In this document: positions 29,354 to 37,507 of the stretch, piece after piece
Numbering within the stretch: the stretch's first letter is position 1
How the letters are laid out: the number at the start of each line of letters is the position of its first letter
Source: Bacteroidales bacterium
GTDB lineage: Bacteria; Bacteroidota; Bacteroidia; Bacteroidales; Tenuifilaceae
Direction: 5' to 3'
Assembly (NCBI GenBank): GCA_028708425.1
Contig: JAQVYY010000006.1
Coordinates: 1-64,000, forward strand
DNA: 64,000 bases
The notes under the pieces: generated by a model
Database searches by the model: none
Seen by the model: only the letters and a program-made list of their open reading frames with translations
What the model was told of the DNA's origin: nothing
Made by a program: the position numbers and the translations under genes

Positions 29354-29603
29354 CATTGGCGTCCGGTTAATATTTATAGATTCCTCCCTACGGTCGGAAT
29401 GACAGGGCGTTGAGTTGTATTTGGGAGGGGAGGGCTTGGCTAGCGGCTTCGCCGCTAGCCAAGCCCTCCCCTAAAAACTAAACATTTGTCATTGACAAAG
29501 GCATTTCTATTTTCAACGGTTTTGTCGAACATACGTTTCAGAGCGAAACGAAGTGAAGCGAAGAATCTATAATGTTTAACTTTGTTTTTACCGGACAATA
29601 GTG
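29354..29603 (-). mobile_element. element B copy 1: 250-bp MITE with 9-bp target duplication
   Basis: A 250-bp non-coding element flanked by direct repeats ATTCTCAAT (29345-29353 and 29604-29612). Imperfect inverted ends: CATTGGCGTCCGGT and, from the other end, CACTATTGTCCGGT (10 of 14 match). The centre is a perfect 22-bp stem (29426-29447 with 29451-29472) and a TTC loop. About 98% identical to the inverted copy at 47270-47519. There is no ORF, so transposition would need a transposase from elsewhere. Confidence 0.9.
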
Positions 29604-29802
29604 ATTCTCAATAATAGATTACTATCTCAATACAAAAAACACTGATTTTCTGATATGTGCAAACTGCATTTACGATTTTAGAAATACCTTTAACTAGCTA
29701 GGGATGTTTATTAACAGATTAAAGGATAGTAAACATCATATAGTTGGGAATACAGTGAAAAAAAAATTTAAATTCTAACAACTAAAAATACTGTGATCGT
29801 AT

Positions 29803-30681
29803 TTAATCTTTCGGGTTCGCATAAAACTCATTTATTGAATTGGTGTATAAGCAATAATCAATCTTATACTCTCTTTGAAAAACAGTAGGGTTATCGACAC
29901 CCAACGGTACTAGCATTAATTTTGTTTTTCCATCATAACCTTTTTTATCGACACTAAAGTCAATTCTCTGGTCAAATCCTACGTCAAAGAAATATAAGTA
30001 TTTCCCTATCCAATTGATATAGTTGTCTAACGACTCTTGCTCTACTTTCCCCTTTGAATTATGAAGTTCAATATTTTGCTTTTCAACTAAAATTGCTTTT
30101 TGAAATTCTACTGCATTTAATGGAACACCGTTCAAAATGGGCAAAACATCAAACTGAGGGTCAATAAAAATCCATTTGAAATAATCATTGGAATAAACTT
30201 CTGTAACAACATGACCTGCTCCAAATTTTATTTTTTCTACATCGCTTGTTTTAAGGCTTAATACACGCGCACGAATTCCAATAGAATTTAAGCTTGCCGC
30301 TGCCAAAATCCCATATTCAACACATCTAAACTGCTTTCCAGCTTCCGCTTCTTTTAGAATATTCAGTGCATCGGATTTTGAAGGTGTGTTAGAACCGTTA
30401 TGTTCCCATTGATTGCTACTCCAATGAAGTATGGCTTTTATTTTTTCAATCTCATTAGGCAAGTTTGAAGTTAGGGTGTCCAACCCATAGTTTTGACGTA
30501 ATTCCCTCAAGTATTCATTGCCTATTGTGTCTGAGTAGTAAAATTGATAGTTTTGTGTTGATTCTTCATCTAAAAATGATATTTCCCTTACTTTAATAGA
30601 TGGACTATAGTTTATTGCTCTAAAAAATGAAGAGCAACTACCCAAAAAAAGGCAACATAAAATTAGTGCTGTGTTTTTCAT
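29803..30681 (-). CDS. transglutaminase-like lipoprotein
   Basis: A 292-residue lipoprotein (lipobox LGSC, Cys16) with a transglutaminase-like cysteine-protease fold. The candidate triad is Cys in GKQFRCVEYGILAAA, His in GAGHVVTEVYS and Asp in WIFIDPQFD. Such domains in bacteria act as proteases, amidases or cross-linkers. The frame extends to 30780, but the ATG at 30681 has a good ribosome binding site (AGGAG five bases upstream) and begins the signal peptide, so it is preferred. It follows the S41 lipoprotein gene by 76 bases, probably as a two-gene envelope unit. The strong Shine-Dalgarno is unusual for this genome. Confidence 0.78.
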   Translation of the reverse strand: MKNTALILCCLFLGSCSSFFRAINYSPSIKVREISFLDEESTQNYQFYYSDTIGNEYLRELRQNYGLDTLTSNLPNEIEKIKAILHWSSNQWEHNGSNTPSKSDALNILKEAEAGKQFRCVEYGILAAASLNSIGIRARVLSLKTSDVEKIKFGAGHVVTEVYSNDYFKWIFIDPQFDVLPILNGVPLNAVEFQKAILVEKQNIELHNSKGKVEQESLDNYINWIGKYLYFFDVGFDQRIDFSVDKKGYDGKTKLMLVPLGVDNPTVFQREYKIDYCLYTNSINEFYANPKD

Positions 30682-30757
30682 ACTCCTATCCTCTATTATG
30701 TTATCTGCCATCGTATTTAAATGACATATACGGTTAGCAATTTGTTTTATAAACGAA

Positions 30758-32176
30758 TTATTCAATTCTATCCAATACAAAGCTTATCCACTGGCATTTA
30801 GGTATAGAATCGTTTATTTCAAAATCAGGCATTATACCAATATCATCTATTCTGTTACTCTTAGGGCGCAAAGTTCTGGAAGTGCAGTATGCTAAAGCAA
30901 AACACTTATCGGGCGATACCACATTTGCAACATTAGAAACATCTAAAGCCCCGAAAGTTTGGTTGCCATAAATTTCAACTTTTTTGCTTTGTTGTGCTGC
31001 AAGTAAGAACTGTTCGACAGAGCTTGCACACAGCTCGTCAACGAGTACAATAACATTTTGTGGGGTTGGCAGAACTTCATCTAATTCTGTTATATATGTT
31101 GAATCTCTTCTAACAAACTCCCCATCATTATTGTCCATTTTTTTAAGAAATTTTCTTGAAAAAAGCTTTTGGACAAAGGACATATTATCCTTTAAATATT
31201 TTCTATTTAAAGAAGTGGACAGAAATTCAACTCCCACAGTTTTTATAGGATTGGTGTAGATAAGTGGGACTATTTCTCTCCACGACCTATCAGCTCCACC
31301 ACCGTTGCCTCTTAGGTCAATAATCAAGTTTTGGTGCGAAAGAATTGTTGGTCTATTTTCTTCAATCAGCCCATTTATCAATTTGGTTTGGTCTGAATTA
31401 AACGATGGTATTCTTAGTAACGTAGTTTGTTCTGACAGCTTATAGAACAAGGGTTTTGAAGCACCTAAAAGGTTTTGCTCCAGCGTGTCTCCTTTTAAAT
31501 TATTTATAAAGAGCATATTACCAACATGAAGTTCCACCTCACTTTCTAGTGCCACATTTCTCCTTTCTACCGAATAGTCGCGCATATAAAAGTGTGCAAA
31601 AAGTTGATTATCTCTCGTAAAAATTTCAAGCTTCACCTGTCCTTCTTTCCATTCAAGAACCTCCGAGTCAATAATAAAACCAACATATTTTCTCCCTGAT
31701 TTAATGGTATCTTTTACTATACCAATTTTATAGGGAGGCGACGACCAAATGCCAACCATTTTATCATTTGTCTTTTCTGATTGTTCAGAAATTGTTTGAA
31801 GAGTATAGTTGACTGTTTCAGGCTCTAATATTGTGTCACTTGAAGCTGATGCCACGTTGAGTGAGATTCCAAAATGTCCTTTTCTGAAAAACTTTCCCCA
31901 ATCCCTTAATATATCATGGCACTCAAAAATATCTTTTGCATACCTTATTTCCTGCTCTACGGAGTCGCAAAATTGCTGATATGCTTCCATTCCCTTTTCT
32001 TCGATAACCCACTGAAAACCTGCATCATTCTCTTCGAATGTTTTCTTTATCCAGTGATAGCTACTTATCCAATCACAGGCCTCTATATTTGGCGTAACAA
32101 CTTTTTCATACTGTTTTTCTGATTTACAAGAAATAAATAAAATACAGCTTAGAATTAAAATAAATAGTTTTTTCAT
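30758..32176 (-). CDS. S41 family peptidase lipoprotein
   Basis: A 472-residue lipoprotein (lipobox FISC, Cys17) with a C-terminal S41 (tail-specific protease) domain. The family motif LIIDLRGNGGGADRSW is near residue 290; the catalytic Ser lies in VDELCASSVEQFLLAAQ, with the Lys in SKKVEIYGNQTFGALD. No clear PDZ domain is seen; the N-terminal 250 residues are helical, then beta-rich. Probably an envelope protease for unfolded or partner proteins. Paired with the transglutaminase-like lipoprotein downstream. The substrate is unknown. Confidence 0.87.
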   Translation of the reverse strand: MKKLFILILSCILFISCKSEKQYEKVVTPNIEACDWISSYHWIKKTFEENDAGFQWVIEEKGMEAYQQFCDSVEQEIRYAKDIFECHDILRDWGKFFRKGHFGISLNVASASSDTILEPETVNYTLQTISEQSEKTNDKMVGIWSSPPYKIGIVKDTIKSGRKYVGFIIDSEVLEWKEGQVKLEIFTRDNQLFAHFYMRDYSVERRNVALESEVELHVGNMLFINNLKGDTLEQNLLGASKPLFYKLSEQTTLLRIPSFNSDQTKLINGLIEENRPTILSHQNLIIDLRGNGGGADRSWREIVPLIYTNPIKTVGVEFLSTSLNRKYLKDNMSFVQKLFSRKFLKKMDNNDGEFVRRDSTYITELDEVLPTPQNVIVLVDELCASSVEQFLLAAQQSKKVEIYGNQTFGALDVSNVANVVSPDKCFALAYCTSRTLRPKSNRIDDIGIMPDFEINDSIPKCQWISFVLDRIE

Positions 32177-32211
32177 TTTGCTTTGCTTTTGCTTGTTACT
32201 AACTCTCCTTT

Positions 32212-32357
32212 AACCCCAATTATTCATTCGAATAATTGCTGTCTCCGACAGCGACTAAGTTTCACAGCCCATTTTGTTGCCCGAAATTGGGCTCAACTAA
32301 GTTGGGGTAACCCGCATTTGCATTCATCTTTTACAAATTGGATGAATAATGCGGGTT
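32212..32357 (-). repeat. element A copy 3 (full length, reverse orientation)
   Basis: Full copy ending 17 bases past the stop of the GIN-domain gene and starting 36 bases before the S41 start. It belongs to the subgroup with an extra 6-bp hairpin, GCTGTC-TCC-GACAGC, at 32238-32252. Confidence 0.85.
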
Positions 32358-32373
32358 AAATGACTAATTACTC

Positions 32374-33105
32374 TCATTTTCTCGACCGAATAGACCCCCC
32401 GCTCGATGTCTCCACCTTTTTAAGAGTAGCCCCCTCGTTATAGCGAATTACCGACCCTGAAGTTGACGATGCTTCCAGTTCTTTACTATTTACATTGGCA
32501 TTTGAACCTGCATTGGCGCTAATGATTAGGTAGTCGGTATCCATTTCGTGCGACTTAAACTCACTCCCTGCATTTAAAGATACTTTCATCACTTTACATG
32601 TGCCAGCTAATGTAACTTTGGCGCCTGCGTTAATGGCTGAAGCTATAGTATCAATATTTCCTACTAACACAAGTGAGCCCCCTGCATTTACACTAAAATC
32701 GAGGGTTTGGATTTGTATCGTATCTTTTGATGATAACTTGGCACCGCTCGAAAGGGTAATACCACTTACCATGGGTGCCGTTAGCGTGCCGGTAAAATGT
32801 TTGCGGCCAGATGTTCTCCTAATTTTTAGGGTATTATTAATCACGCTAATCTCTACATTCTGCATTAAATTCGAATCGGCTTCAATAGCTAGTATATTTG
32901 ATTCTCCCAGAACATATTCAATGCTTATCGCTCCATCAATAATCAGCTTATCGAAAGGTTCAAGAATCTGCTCCTGAACTATAATATTGCCATCGCCTTC
33001 AATAATAAAGTCTTTTAGTTTCACTTTAAGAGTAATGGGCACAGTTGCCATAAATACTACTAGAATGGCTAGCGCTGTGAGTAAAATTTTGCTGCTTGTT
33101 TTCAT
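32374..33105 (-). CDS. GIN-domain (DUF2807) protein
   Basis: A 243-residue exported protein with an N-terminal hydrophobic anchor or signal (residues 7-27) and a right-handed beta-helix-like GIN domain (FDKLIIDGAISIEYVLGESNILAIEADSNLMQNVEISVINNTLKIRR). Such head-GIN proteins are common in Bacteroidota and are annotated as putative adhesins without firm evidence. It ends in a basic tail. It follows the GntR regulator by 42 bases and is the last gene of the ABC operon, so it is probably under the same control. Confidence 0.85.
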   Translation of the reverse strand: MKTSSKILLTALAILVVFMATVPITLKVKLKDFIIEGDGNIIVQEQILEPFDKLIIDGAISIEYVLGESNILAIEADSNLMQNVEISVINNTLKIRRTSGRKHFTGTLTAPMVSGITLSSGAKLSSKDTIQIQTLDFSVNAGGSLVLVGNIDTIASAINAGAKVTLAGTCKVMKVSLNAGSEFKSHEMDTDYLIISANAGSNANVNSKELEASSTSGSVIRYNEGATLKKVETSSGGSIRSRK

Positions 33106-33147
33106 GATTTTTAGTGTTTAAGTATTGTTTTTTGTCCCTATCTAATT

Positions 33148-33507
33148 TTAACGAACCGATTTTTTGTAATACTCCTCCATCTCCTCGTATTTTATTCCGA
33201 GCAGGTACATATTTCTAAAGAACTCGGGAACGGTTTTACTCAAAAACTCTTCGCGCTTATAATCAAGCGCCTTATGGTGCCCATCTTCACTCACAAAGTA
33301 TCCAATTCCGCGTTTGTTAAAAATAATCTCCTGATTTTGTAAAAACTCGAATGAGCGCATGGCCGTATTGGGGTTAACCTCCATGGACATGGCAATATCT
33401 CGCACCGATGGAATCCGGTCGTTGGGTTTCCATTTACCCGATAGTATGTTTTCGCAGAAAATATCGGCTATCTGCATATAAATGGGTTGCTGTTCAGCGA
33501 ATTTCAT
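33148..33507 (-). CDS. GntR-family regulator, YtrA type
   Basis: A 119-residue repressor with a GntR winged helix (about 5-75; PIYMQIADIFCENILSGKWKPNDRIPSVRDIA, VNPNTAMRSFEFLQNQEII) and a short C-terminal helical tail of about 40 residues, the size that defines the YtrA subfamily. Members normally repress their own ABC-transporter operon. The start has a strong ribosome binding site (AGGGAGGTG). It begins 1 base after the permease stop, so the genes are coupled. A matching candidate operator lies at 35120-35143 over the operon start. Confidence 0.92.
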   Translation of the reverse strand: MKFAEQQPIYMQIADIFCENILSGKWKPNDRIPSVRDIAMSMEVNPNTAMRSFEFLQNQEIIFNKRGIGYFVSEDGHHKALDYKREEFLSKTVPEFFRNMYLLGIKYEEMEEYYKKSVR

Positions 33508-33508
33508 G

Positions 33509-34264
33509 CTACACCTCCCTCTCTTTAAGTTTAAAGTAGCTCACGGTTACAAAGAACGGAACCATTAATCCATAGTAAGATATCTTTGCGATGTATGGTA
33601 TTATTACAGAGAAAAAGTGGTCATCTGTTAGCTGGATGTTATTGGAATTTATTCCTGCTTTGCCAAATACAAGATACGTGATAATTACAGCTATAATTCC
33701 CAGGATAGTATTAAAAACGAAGACCGATAAAATCGTTTTAATAAAATTATTTTTTTGGAAAAATATGGCACCAAAAAAGAACAGACTCTGCACAATACAG
33801 TAGTGTAGCAATATTTCTAGATACGCCACACTAAACGGATTAAATACGTAGAATGCGGTTTTAAAAATTAGGGTTGAAAGCACCGATAGCACTATGGACG
33901 ATGCTACCATGGTTAGTGATGCCATAACAGCGAAACCTGCTGTGGTTAATAGCCAATACGACAGTATTTTCTCGCTGGGGTTTGCCGGAAGTATCATATA
34001 GAGCCATCCACGGTGTTTTGAGCTAATCTCTTTAAATACATTTGAGGTTAGCATCACGCCCCCAATAAAAAGAAAGACTTGTCCAAGGGTTATAAAAAGT
34101 CCTTTAGCAAGGTAGTCATTACCTATTGTACTCAGCAAACTAATAATAATGAGAATACTACCAGCTGCAGCAAAGCTCAACAAATATGTTTTTACATTAT
34201 AAAATACATGGCGGTACATAAGAAGACCTATTCGTTTTGCTGAAAATGTATTTGAAGTTTTCAT
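33509..34264 (-). CDS. ABC transporter membrane protein
   Basis: A 251-residue polytopic protein with about six hydrophobic helices and no binding-protein-like domain. The sequence is not a classical permease, but its position (2 bases after the ATPase gene, 1 base before the GntR gene) and topology fit the integral subunit of a YtrA-type or ABC-2-type exporter. The conserved-looking loop SKHRGWLYMILPANPSEKILSYWL between helices 2 and 3 is typical of ABC-2-type permeases of Bacteroidota. Substrate unknown; cell-envelope stress response is the usual theme for such operons. Confidence 0.78.
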   Translation of the reverse strand: MKTSNTFSAKRIGLLMYRHVFYNVKTYLLSFAAAGSILIIISLLSTIGNDYLAKGLFITLGQVFLFIGGVMLTSNVFKEISSKHRGWLYMILPANPSEKILSYWLLTTAGFAVMASLTMVASSIVLSVLSTLIFKTAFYVFNPFSVAYLEILLHYCIVQSLFFFGAIFFQKNNFIKTILSVFVFNTILGIIAVIITYLVFGKAGINSNNIQLTDDHFFSVIIPYIAKISYYGLMVPFFVTVSYFKLKEREV

Positions 34265-34266
34265 GG

Positions 34267-35100
34267 TTATGCGTTTTTTATGGCTTGGTTTATAGAATTG
34301 GCATCCTTAATTACGCCGTTGAATAGAATCTCGAGATCAACCTCCGACTCATCTTTGGTCGATTTGCAAATTACATTATAACCCGATGCATGGCTCTCGG
34401 CATAAATTGCATCATTAGGCACGTCGCCTGTAACATGCTTAAAGGTAAGGTGCTCGGTAATTGCTCGGTAGCTGTGGTCGAATACAATTGTACCCTTATC
34501 CACCATAACGGCATGGTCAATCATCGATGCTAGGTCGCGCACCTGATGTGTTGAGATAACGATACATCGGTCGTCGGATGCTATTTTAGCCATTATTTTA
34601 CGGAACTGGCTTTTCGATGGAATATCCAACCCATTGGTTGGCTCGTCGAGCAACAGTAGCGGTGTTTGGGTAGCTAGTCCGAACGAGACAAGGAACTTTT
34701 TCTTCTGACCGTACGACATGGCAGCTAAATTCTCATCGAGCCCAAGCTCAAACTCCACCATTGATGTTTCAAAAAGGGAATGGTCAAAACCTTTATAGAA
34801 CGGTGCGTTTAGCTCAATAAAGCGACGGGTTGATATGGGCGGCAATTCGAATTCCTCGGGCACTAAAAAAACGGTTTCCAGCGCGTTGGCATCCCTTGTA
34901 CCAACATGCAACCCGTTAATGGTAATTTTGCCCTCAGTAGGTTTTAACAGCCCGCTAAGCTGCTTTAAGAGGGTGGTTTTACCCGCTCCGTTTACCCCGA
35001 AAAGCCCGTAAATCTTCCCAAACTCAAGCGTTAGGTTCAGGTTATCGAAAAGAATTTGCTTTTTGCGATACCCGAAAGTGATGTTACTTAATTGTATCAT
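34267..35100 (-). CDS. ABC transporter ATP-binding protein
   Basis: A 277-residue ABC ATPase: Walker A GVNGAGKTT, signature MSYGQKKK (a variant of LSGGQ), Walker B LLLLDEPTNGLD and the switch His in VISTHQVRD. The last 60 residues are an accessory domain. It is the first gene of a four-gene operon with the permease, the YtrA-type repressor and the GIN protein. A strong promoter lies 45 bases upstream. Confidence 0.94.
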   Translation of the reverse strand: MIQLSNITFGYRKKQILFDNLNLTLEFGKIYGLFGVNGAGKTTLLKQLSGLLKPTEGKITINGLHVGTRDANALETVFLVPEEFELPPISTRRFIELNAPFYKGFDHSLFETSMVEFELGLDENLAAMSYGQKKKFLVSFGLATQTPLLLLDEPTNGLDIPSKSQFRKIMAKIASDDRCIVISTHQVRDLASMIDHAVMVDKGTIVFDHSYRAITEHLTFKHVTGDVPNDAIYAESHASGYNVICKSTKDESEVDLEILFNGVIKDANSINQAIKNA

Positions 35101-35119
35101 AATATTAGCTTATAATGTT

Positions 35120-35143
35120 AGTGTACTACTGAACTACTACACT
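35120..35143. promoter_or_regulatory. candidate YtrA-type operator
   Basis: AGTGTA (35120-35125) and its inverse TACACT (35138-35143), separated by 12 bases. As I recall, the Bacillus subtilis YtrA operator is AGTGTA-13 bp-TACACT. The palindrome ends one base before the -7 element and covers the expected transcription start, which is the right position for repression by the GntR protein encoded in the operon. Confidence 0.6.
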
Positions 35144-35144
35144 G

Positions 35145-35175
35145 CAAATATAGGGCAGATAAATAGTACTTTCAA
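35145..35175 (-). promoter_or_regulatory. promoter of the ABC-GntR-GIN operon
   Basis: On the reverse strand, TTG (35175-35173), a 20-base spacer, then TATATTTG (35152-35145). Complete consensus match. Start expected near 35139, about 38 bases before the ATPase ATG. Confidence 0.75.
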
Positions 35176-35868
35176 AATATTTTGGGAAGTATTTTTCGTG
35201 TTGATGTAATTATTTTTGTAACTACAACAATGTCAGATAATTACAGGCAGGGAAATTTTAGTGGTTTTGTTTCAAGGTGGTCCCTCTTCGTCTCCGCTCA
35301 GGGCAAGCTTCTCAGAGTGACTCCATAGTTAGGTAATGAGGGGCTGGGTTATTATAAAGCTATAGTTAAATGCGACCCTGACAGACTGAGGTTTCTAAAA
35401 TAGCTGTAAATAATTGCTCTAATCATATCTACAAACTAAATGCAGAGCTATCGTTACAATCAAGGTGCGTTGTGTATTCAATCCACCACAATCGTTTAGC
35501 AATGGCAAAAACTTAGGTGTTATAGTTCATTTACCTAAGAGAATTTTATTAATGGTACTACAAAACAAGCAATTTTTAGTACAATAAATGCATTAAAATG
35601 TAGATGTTTTAAGATATAATCATGTAAATTTAAAAAGATTAGCTAATTTTAGCACTACTATTTTAACAACTATAAACAATTGGCAACCCACTGTAAACCT
35701 TACTTTTATATAATAATAGTTGTTATAAACCCTGTTTTATATGTTGTACAACTTATTGATAATAAATTAACAGTAAAAAAATTAACAACCACCTATTTAT
35801 CAGACTAATGAGAATAGAGCCAGCAACAAATGGGGAGTATTAAAAATAAAGAAATGAGTATTATCACA

Positions 35869-35898
35869 TTGTGTAGTACTAAAAAAAAATTAATTTTG
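35869..35898 (+). promoter_or_regulatory. promoter of the V-ATPase operon
   Basis: TTG at 35869-35871, a 19-base spacer, TAATTTTG at 35891-35898. Complete consensus match. The leader would be about 88 bases, ending in GGAGG at 35982-35986 before the ATG at 35993, one of the stronger ribosome binding sites here. Confidence 0.75.
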
Positions 35899-35992
35899 TT
35901 AGCAACAAAGCAAAAAGTTTTTCGATTGAATTAGAACAAAAAACACACATATAGTATAAATAAGTTAGTAAAATAATACTGGAGGACTAGTT

Positions 35993-36610
35993 ATGCAAAA
36001 CAAGCTTCAAGAGCTCACCGAGAAGATATACAAGGAGGGCTTAACCAAGGGAACCGAGGAGGCTAACCAGATGGTAAGTAAAGCCAAGGACGATGCTGCA
36101 AAAATTGTTGGCGATGCACAAAAACAAGCCGAACAAATTGTGGCACAAGCAAAAAAGGAAGCCGAAGATCTTAAGAAGAATGTAAATACCGAGGTTTCAA
36201 TTTCAACCCGACAGGTTGTTAGCGCTTTAAAGCAAGATGTTTCAAGTATTATTGAAGCAAAAATTATTGATAGCCCCATAACCGATGCCTTAAAGGATAC
36301 CGATTTCGTAAAATCTGTTATCGAGGCTGCAATCAAAAATTGGAATCCCGAATCAACCGAAAGAGTTTCTCTTAGGGTACTTATTCCCAAAAAAACCGAG
36401 AAAGAGTTTGACGAATTCCTTAAAAGTAAGGTGTTCTCTACTCTTAATAAAGAGTTAGAGGTAGTTGCCGACAAGAGCATGAAATACGGTTTTAAAATCG
36501 GACCAAAAGATGGTAGCTACATCATTAGCTTTACCGAAAAAGATTTTGAGAACCTTTTCAAAGAGTACATGCGTCCACGTATACTAGAGTTACTCCTCGA
36601 AAACGAATAG
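35993..36610 (+). CDS. V-type ATP synthase/ATPase subunit E
   Basis: A 205-residue peripheral-stalk subunit. The first 80 residues form a long charged helix (GTEEANQMVSKAKDDAAKIVGDAQKQAEQIVAQAKKEAEDL region) and the rest is the globular head that binds the catalytic ring (VSLRVLIPKKTEKEFDEFLKSK). First gene of a seven-gene operon; the next gene starts 1 base after its stop. Its usual helical partner (G/H subunit) is not encoded here. Confidence 0.88.
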   Translation: MQNKLQELTEKIYKEGLTKGTEEANQMVSKAKDDAAKIVGDAQKQAEQIVAQAKKEAEDLKKNVNTEVSISTRQVVSALKQDVSSIIEAKIIDSPITDALKDTDFVKSVIEAAIKNWNPESTERVSLRVLIPKKTEKEFDEFLKSKVFSTLNKELEVVADKSMKYGFKIGPKDGSYIISFTEKDFENLFKEYMRPRILELLLENE

Positions 36611-36611
36611 T

Positions 36612-37478
36612 ATGGCACGAGCGTATTACTACTTAATTGCCGGACTACCCGACTTGTTTATCGATCAGGATCGGAAGGGTTTTAATCTTGTGAAGCTAAA
36701 AAACGAGATTAAGGAACACATCCACCCCAACGATTACAAGTTAGTGGAGAAGCTATTCCTTGAGTACGATAACGAGAACTTTCAAAACTTTCTGTTTGAG
36801 CGTGAAAAGGAATTCAATCCCTTAGGTACGATCCCTAAGGATTTATACAAAGAATTTGAGGATAACCTTGAGGAATTTCCTGAGTATATGCAACGCTTTT
36901 ACCTTACATACAAAGGTAAAAATAGCGACGACGATGACGAAACTCAGGAGGACGACCTTTACTATTCGGATGAGGTTGAGAAGATACCAGAGGCGAAATT
37001 CCAGGAGGTATTTTATGAACACCTAAAATCCTTCGAAAACCGTTTTCTAAAGGAATGGTACAGCTTCCTTTTACTATTCAACAACCTTTTAACCGCAATA
37101 AATTGTCGGAAAAGCGGTATTGATAGCACCCCGCAAATGATTGGCAAGGGCGAGCTAATTGAAACAATTTCACGCAGCCAAGCAGCCGACTTCGGGCTAA
37201 AAAGGGAGGTTGATTTTCTTGAACCATTACTCCAAATTACGGAGCAAACAGATATTATTGACCGCGAGCGTCGGCTTGATATGCTTAAATGGGATATGGC
37301 CGATGATATTACCACATTCGACTACTTCAATATCAATAAAATTTTAGCGTTCCTGGTAAAAGCAACCATTGTTTACCGCTGGAGCAAGCTCGATAGTACT
37401 ATTGGTGCCCAAATGTTTGAAAAGCTGGTTGCCGATATTCGTAAAACCTACGAATTACCTAAAGAATTCGAACAGTAA
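36612..37478 (+). CDS. DUF2764 protein of the V-ATPase operon
   Basis: A 288-residue, mostly helical and acidic protein beginning MARAYYYLIAGLPDL, which I recognise as DUF2764. This family takes the place of subunit C between E and A in the V-ATPase operons of chlamydiae, spirochaetes and Bacteroidota, so it probably forms the central connector between the rotor ring and the shaft; that role is inferred from position. No membrane helix is present. A stretch of acidic residues (about 100-125) is notable. Confidence 0.82.
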   Translation: MARAYYYLIAGLPDLFIDQDRKGFNLVKLKNEIKEHIHPNDYKLVEKLFLEYDNENFQNFLFEREKEFNPLGTIPKDLYKEFEDNLEEFPEYMQRFYLTYKGKNSDDDDETQEDDLYYSDEVEKIPEAKFQEVFYEHLKSFENRFLKEWYSFLLLFNNLLTAINCRKSGIDSTPQMIGKGELIETISRSQAADFGLKREVDFLEPLLQITEQTDIIDRERRLDMLKWDMADDITTFDYFNINKILAFLVKATIVYRWSKLDSTIGAQMFEKLVADIRKTYELPKEFEQ

Positions 37479-37507
37479 AACGATATATTAAATCAAAATA
37501 TGAATAA

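Larger units (their letters stand above)
28922..29802. other. 881-base intergenic region with two mobile repeats
   Basis: It holds element A copy 2 (29135-29281) and one 250-bp MITE, element B (29354-29603). Bases 29030-29125 contain GC-richer fragments (GGGCTTCGTCTTAGCTCAG and GCTCGGGCTTCGACTGGCA) that look like debris of other repeats. The rest is AT-rich. No gene is supported here. Confidence 0.7.
35101..35992. other. divergent intergenic region between the ABC operon and the V-ATPase operon
   Basis: 892 bases. The left end holds the ABC-operon promoter and candidate operator; the right end holds the V-ATPase promoter. A GC-richer stretch at about 35275-35395 (with GTCTCCGCTCAGGGCAAGC and GACAGACTGAGG) resembles fragments of the repeats seen elsewhere. 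Between about 35400 and 35860 the sequence is AT-rich with no ORF, tRNA or repeat that I recognise. Confidence 0.65.

Noticed and set aside
35231..35329. Forward ORF of 32 codons (MSDNYRQGNF...)
   Set aside because: It overlaps GC-richer repeat debris, has no ribosome binding site or promoter, and reads into composition typical of the repeats.
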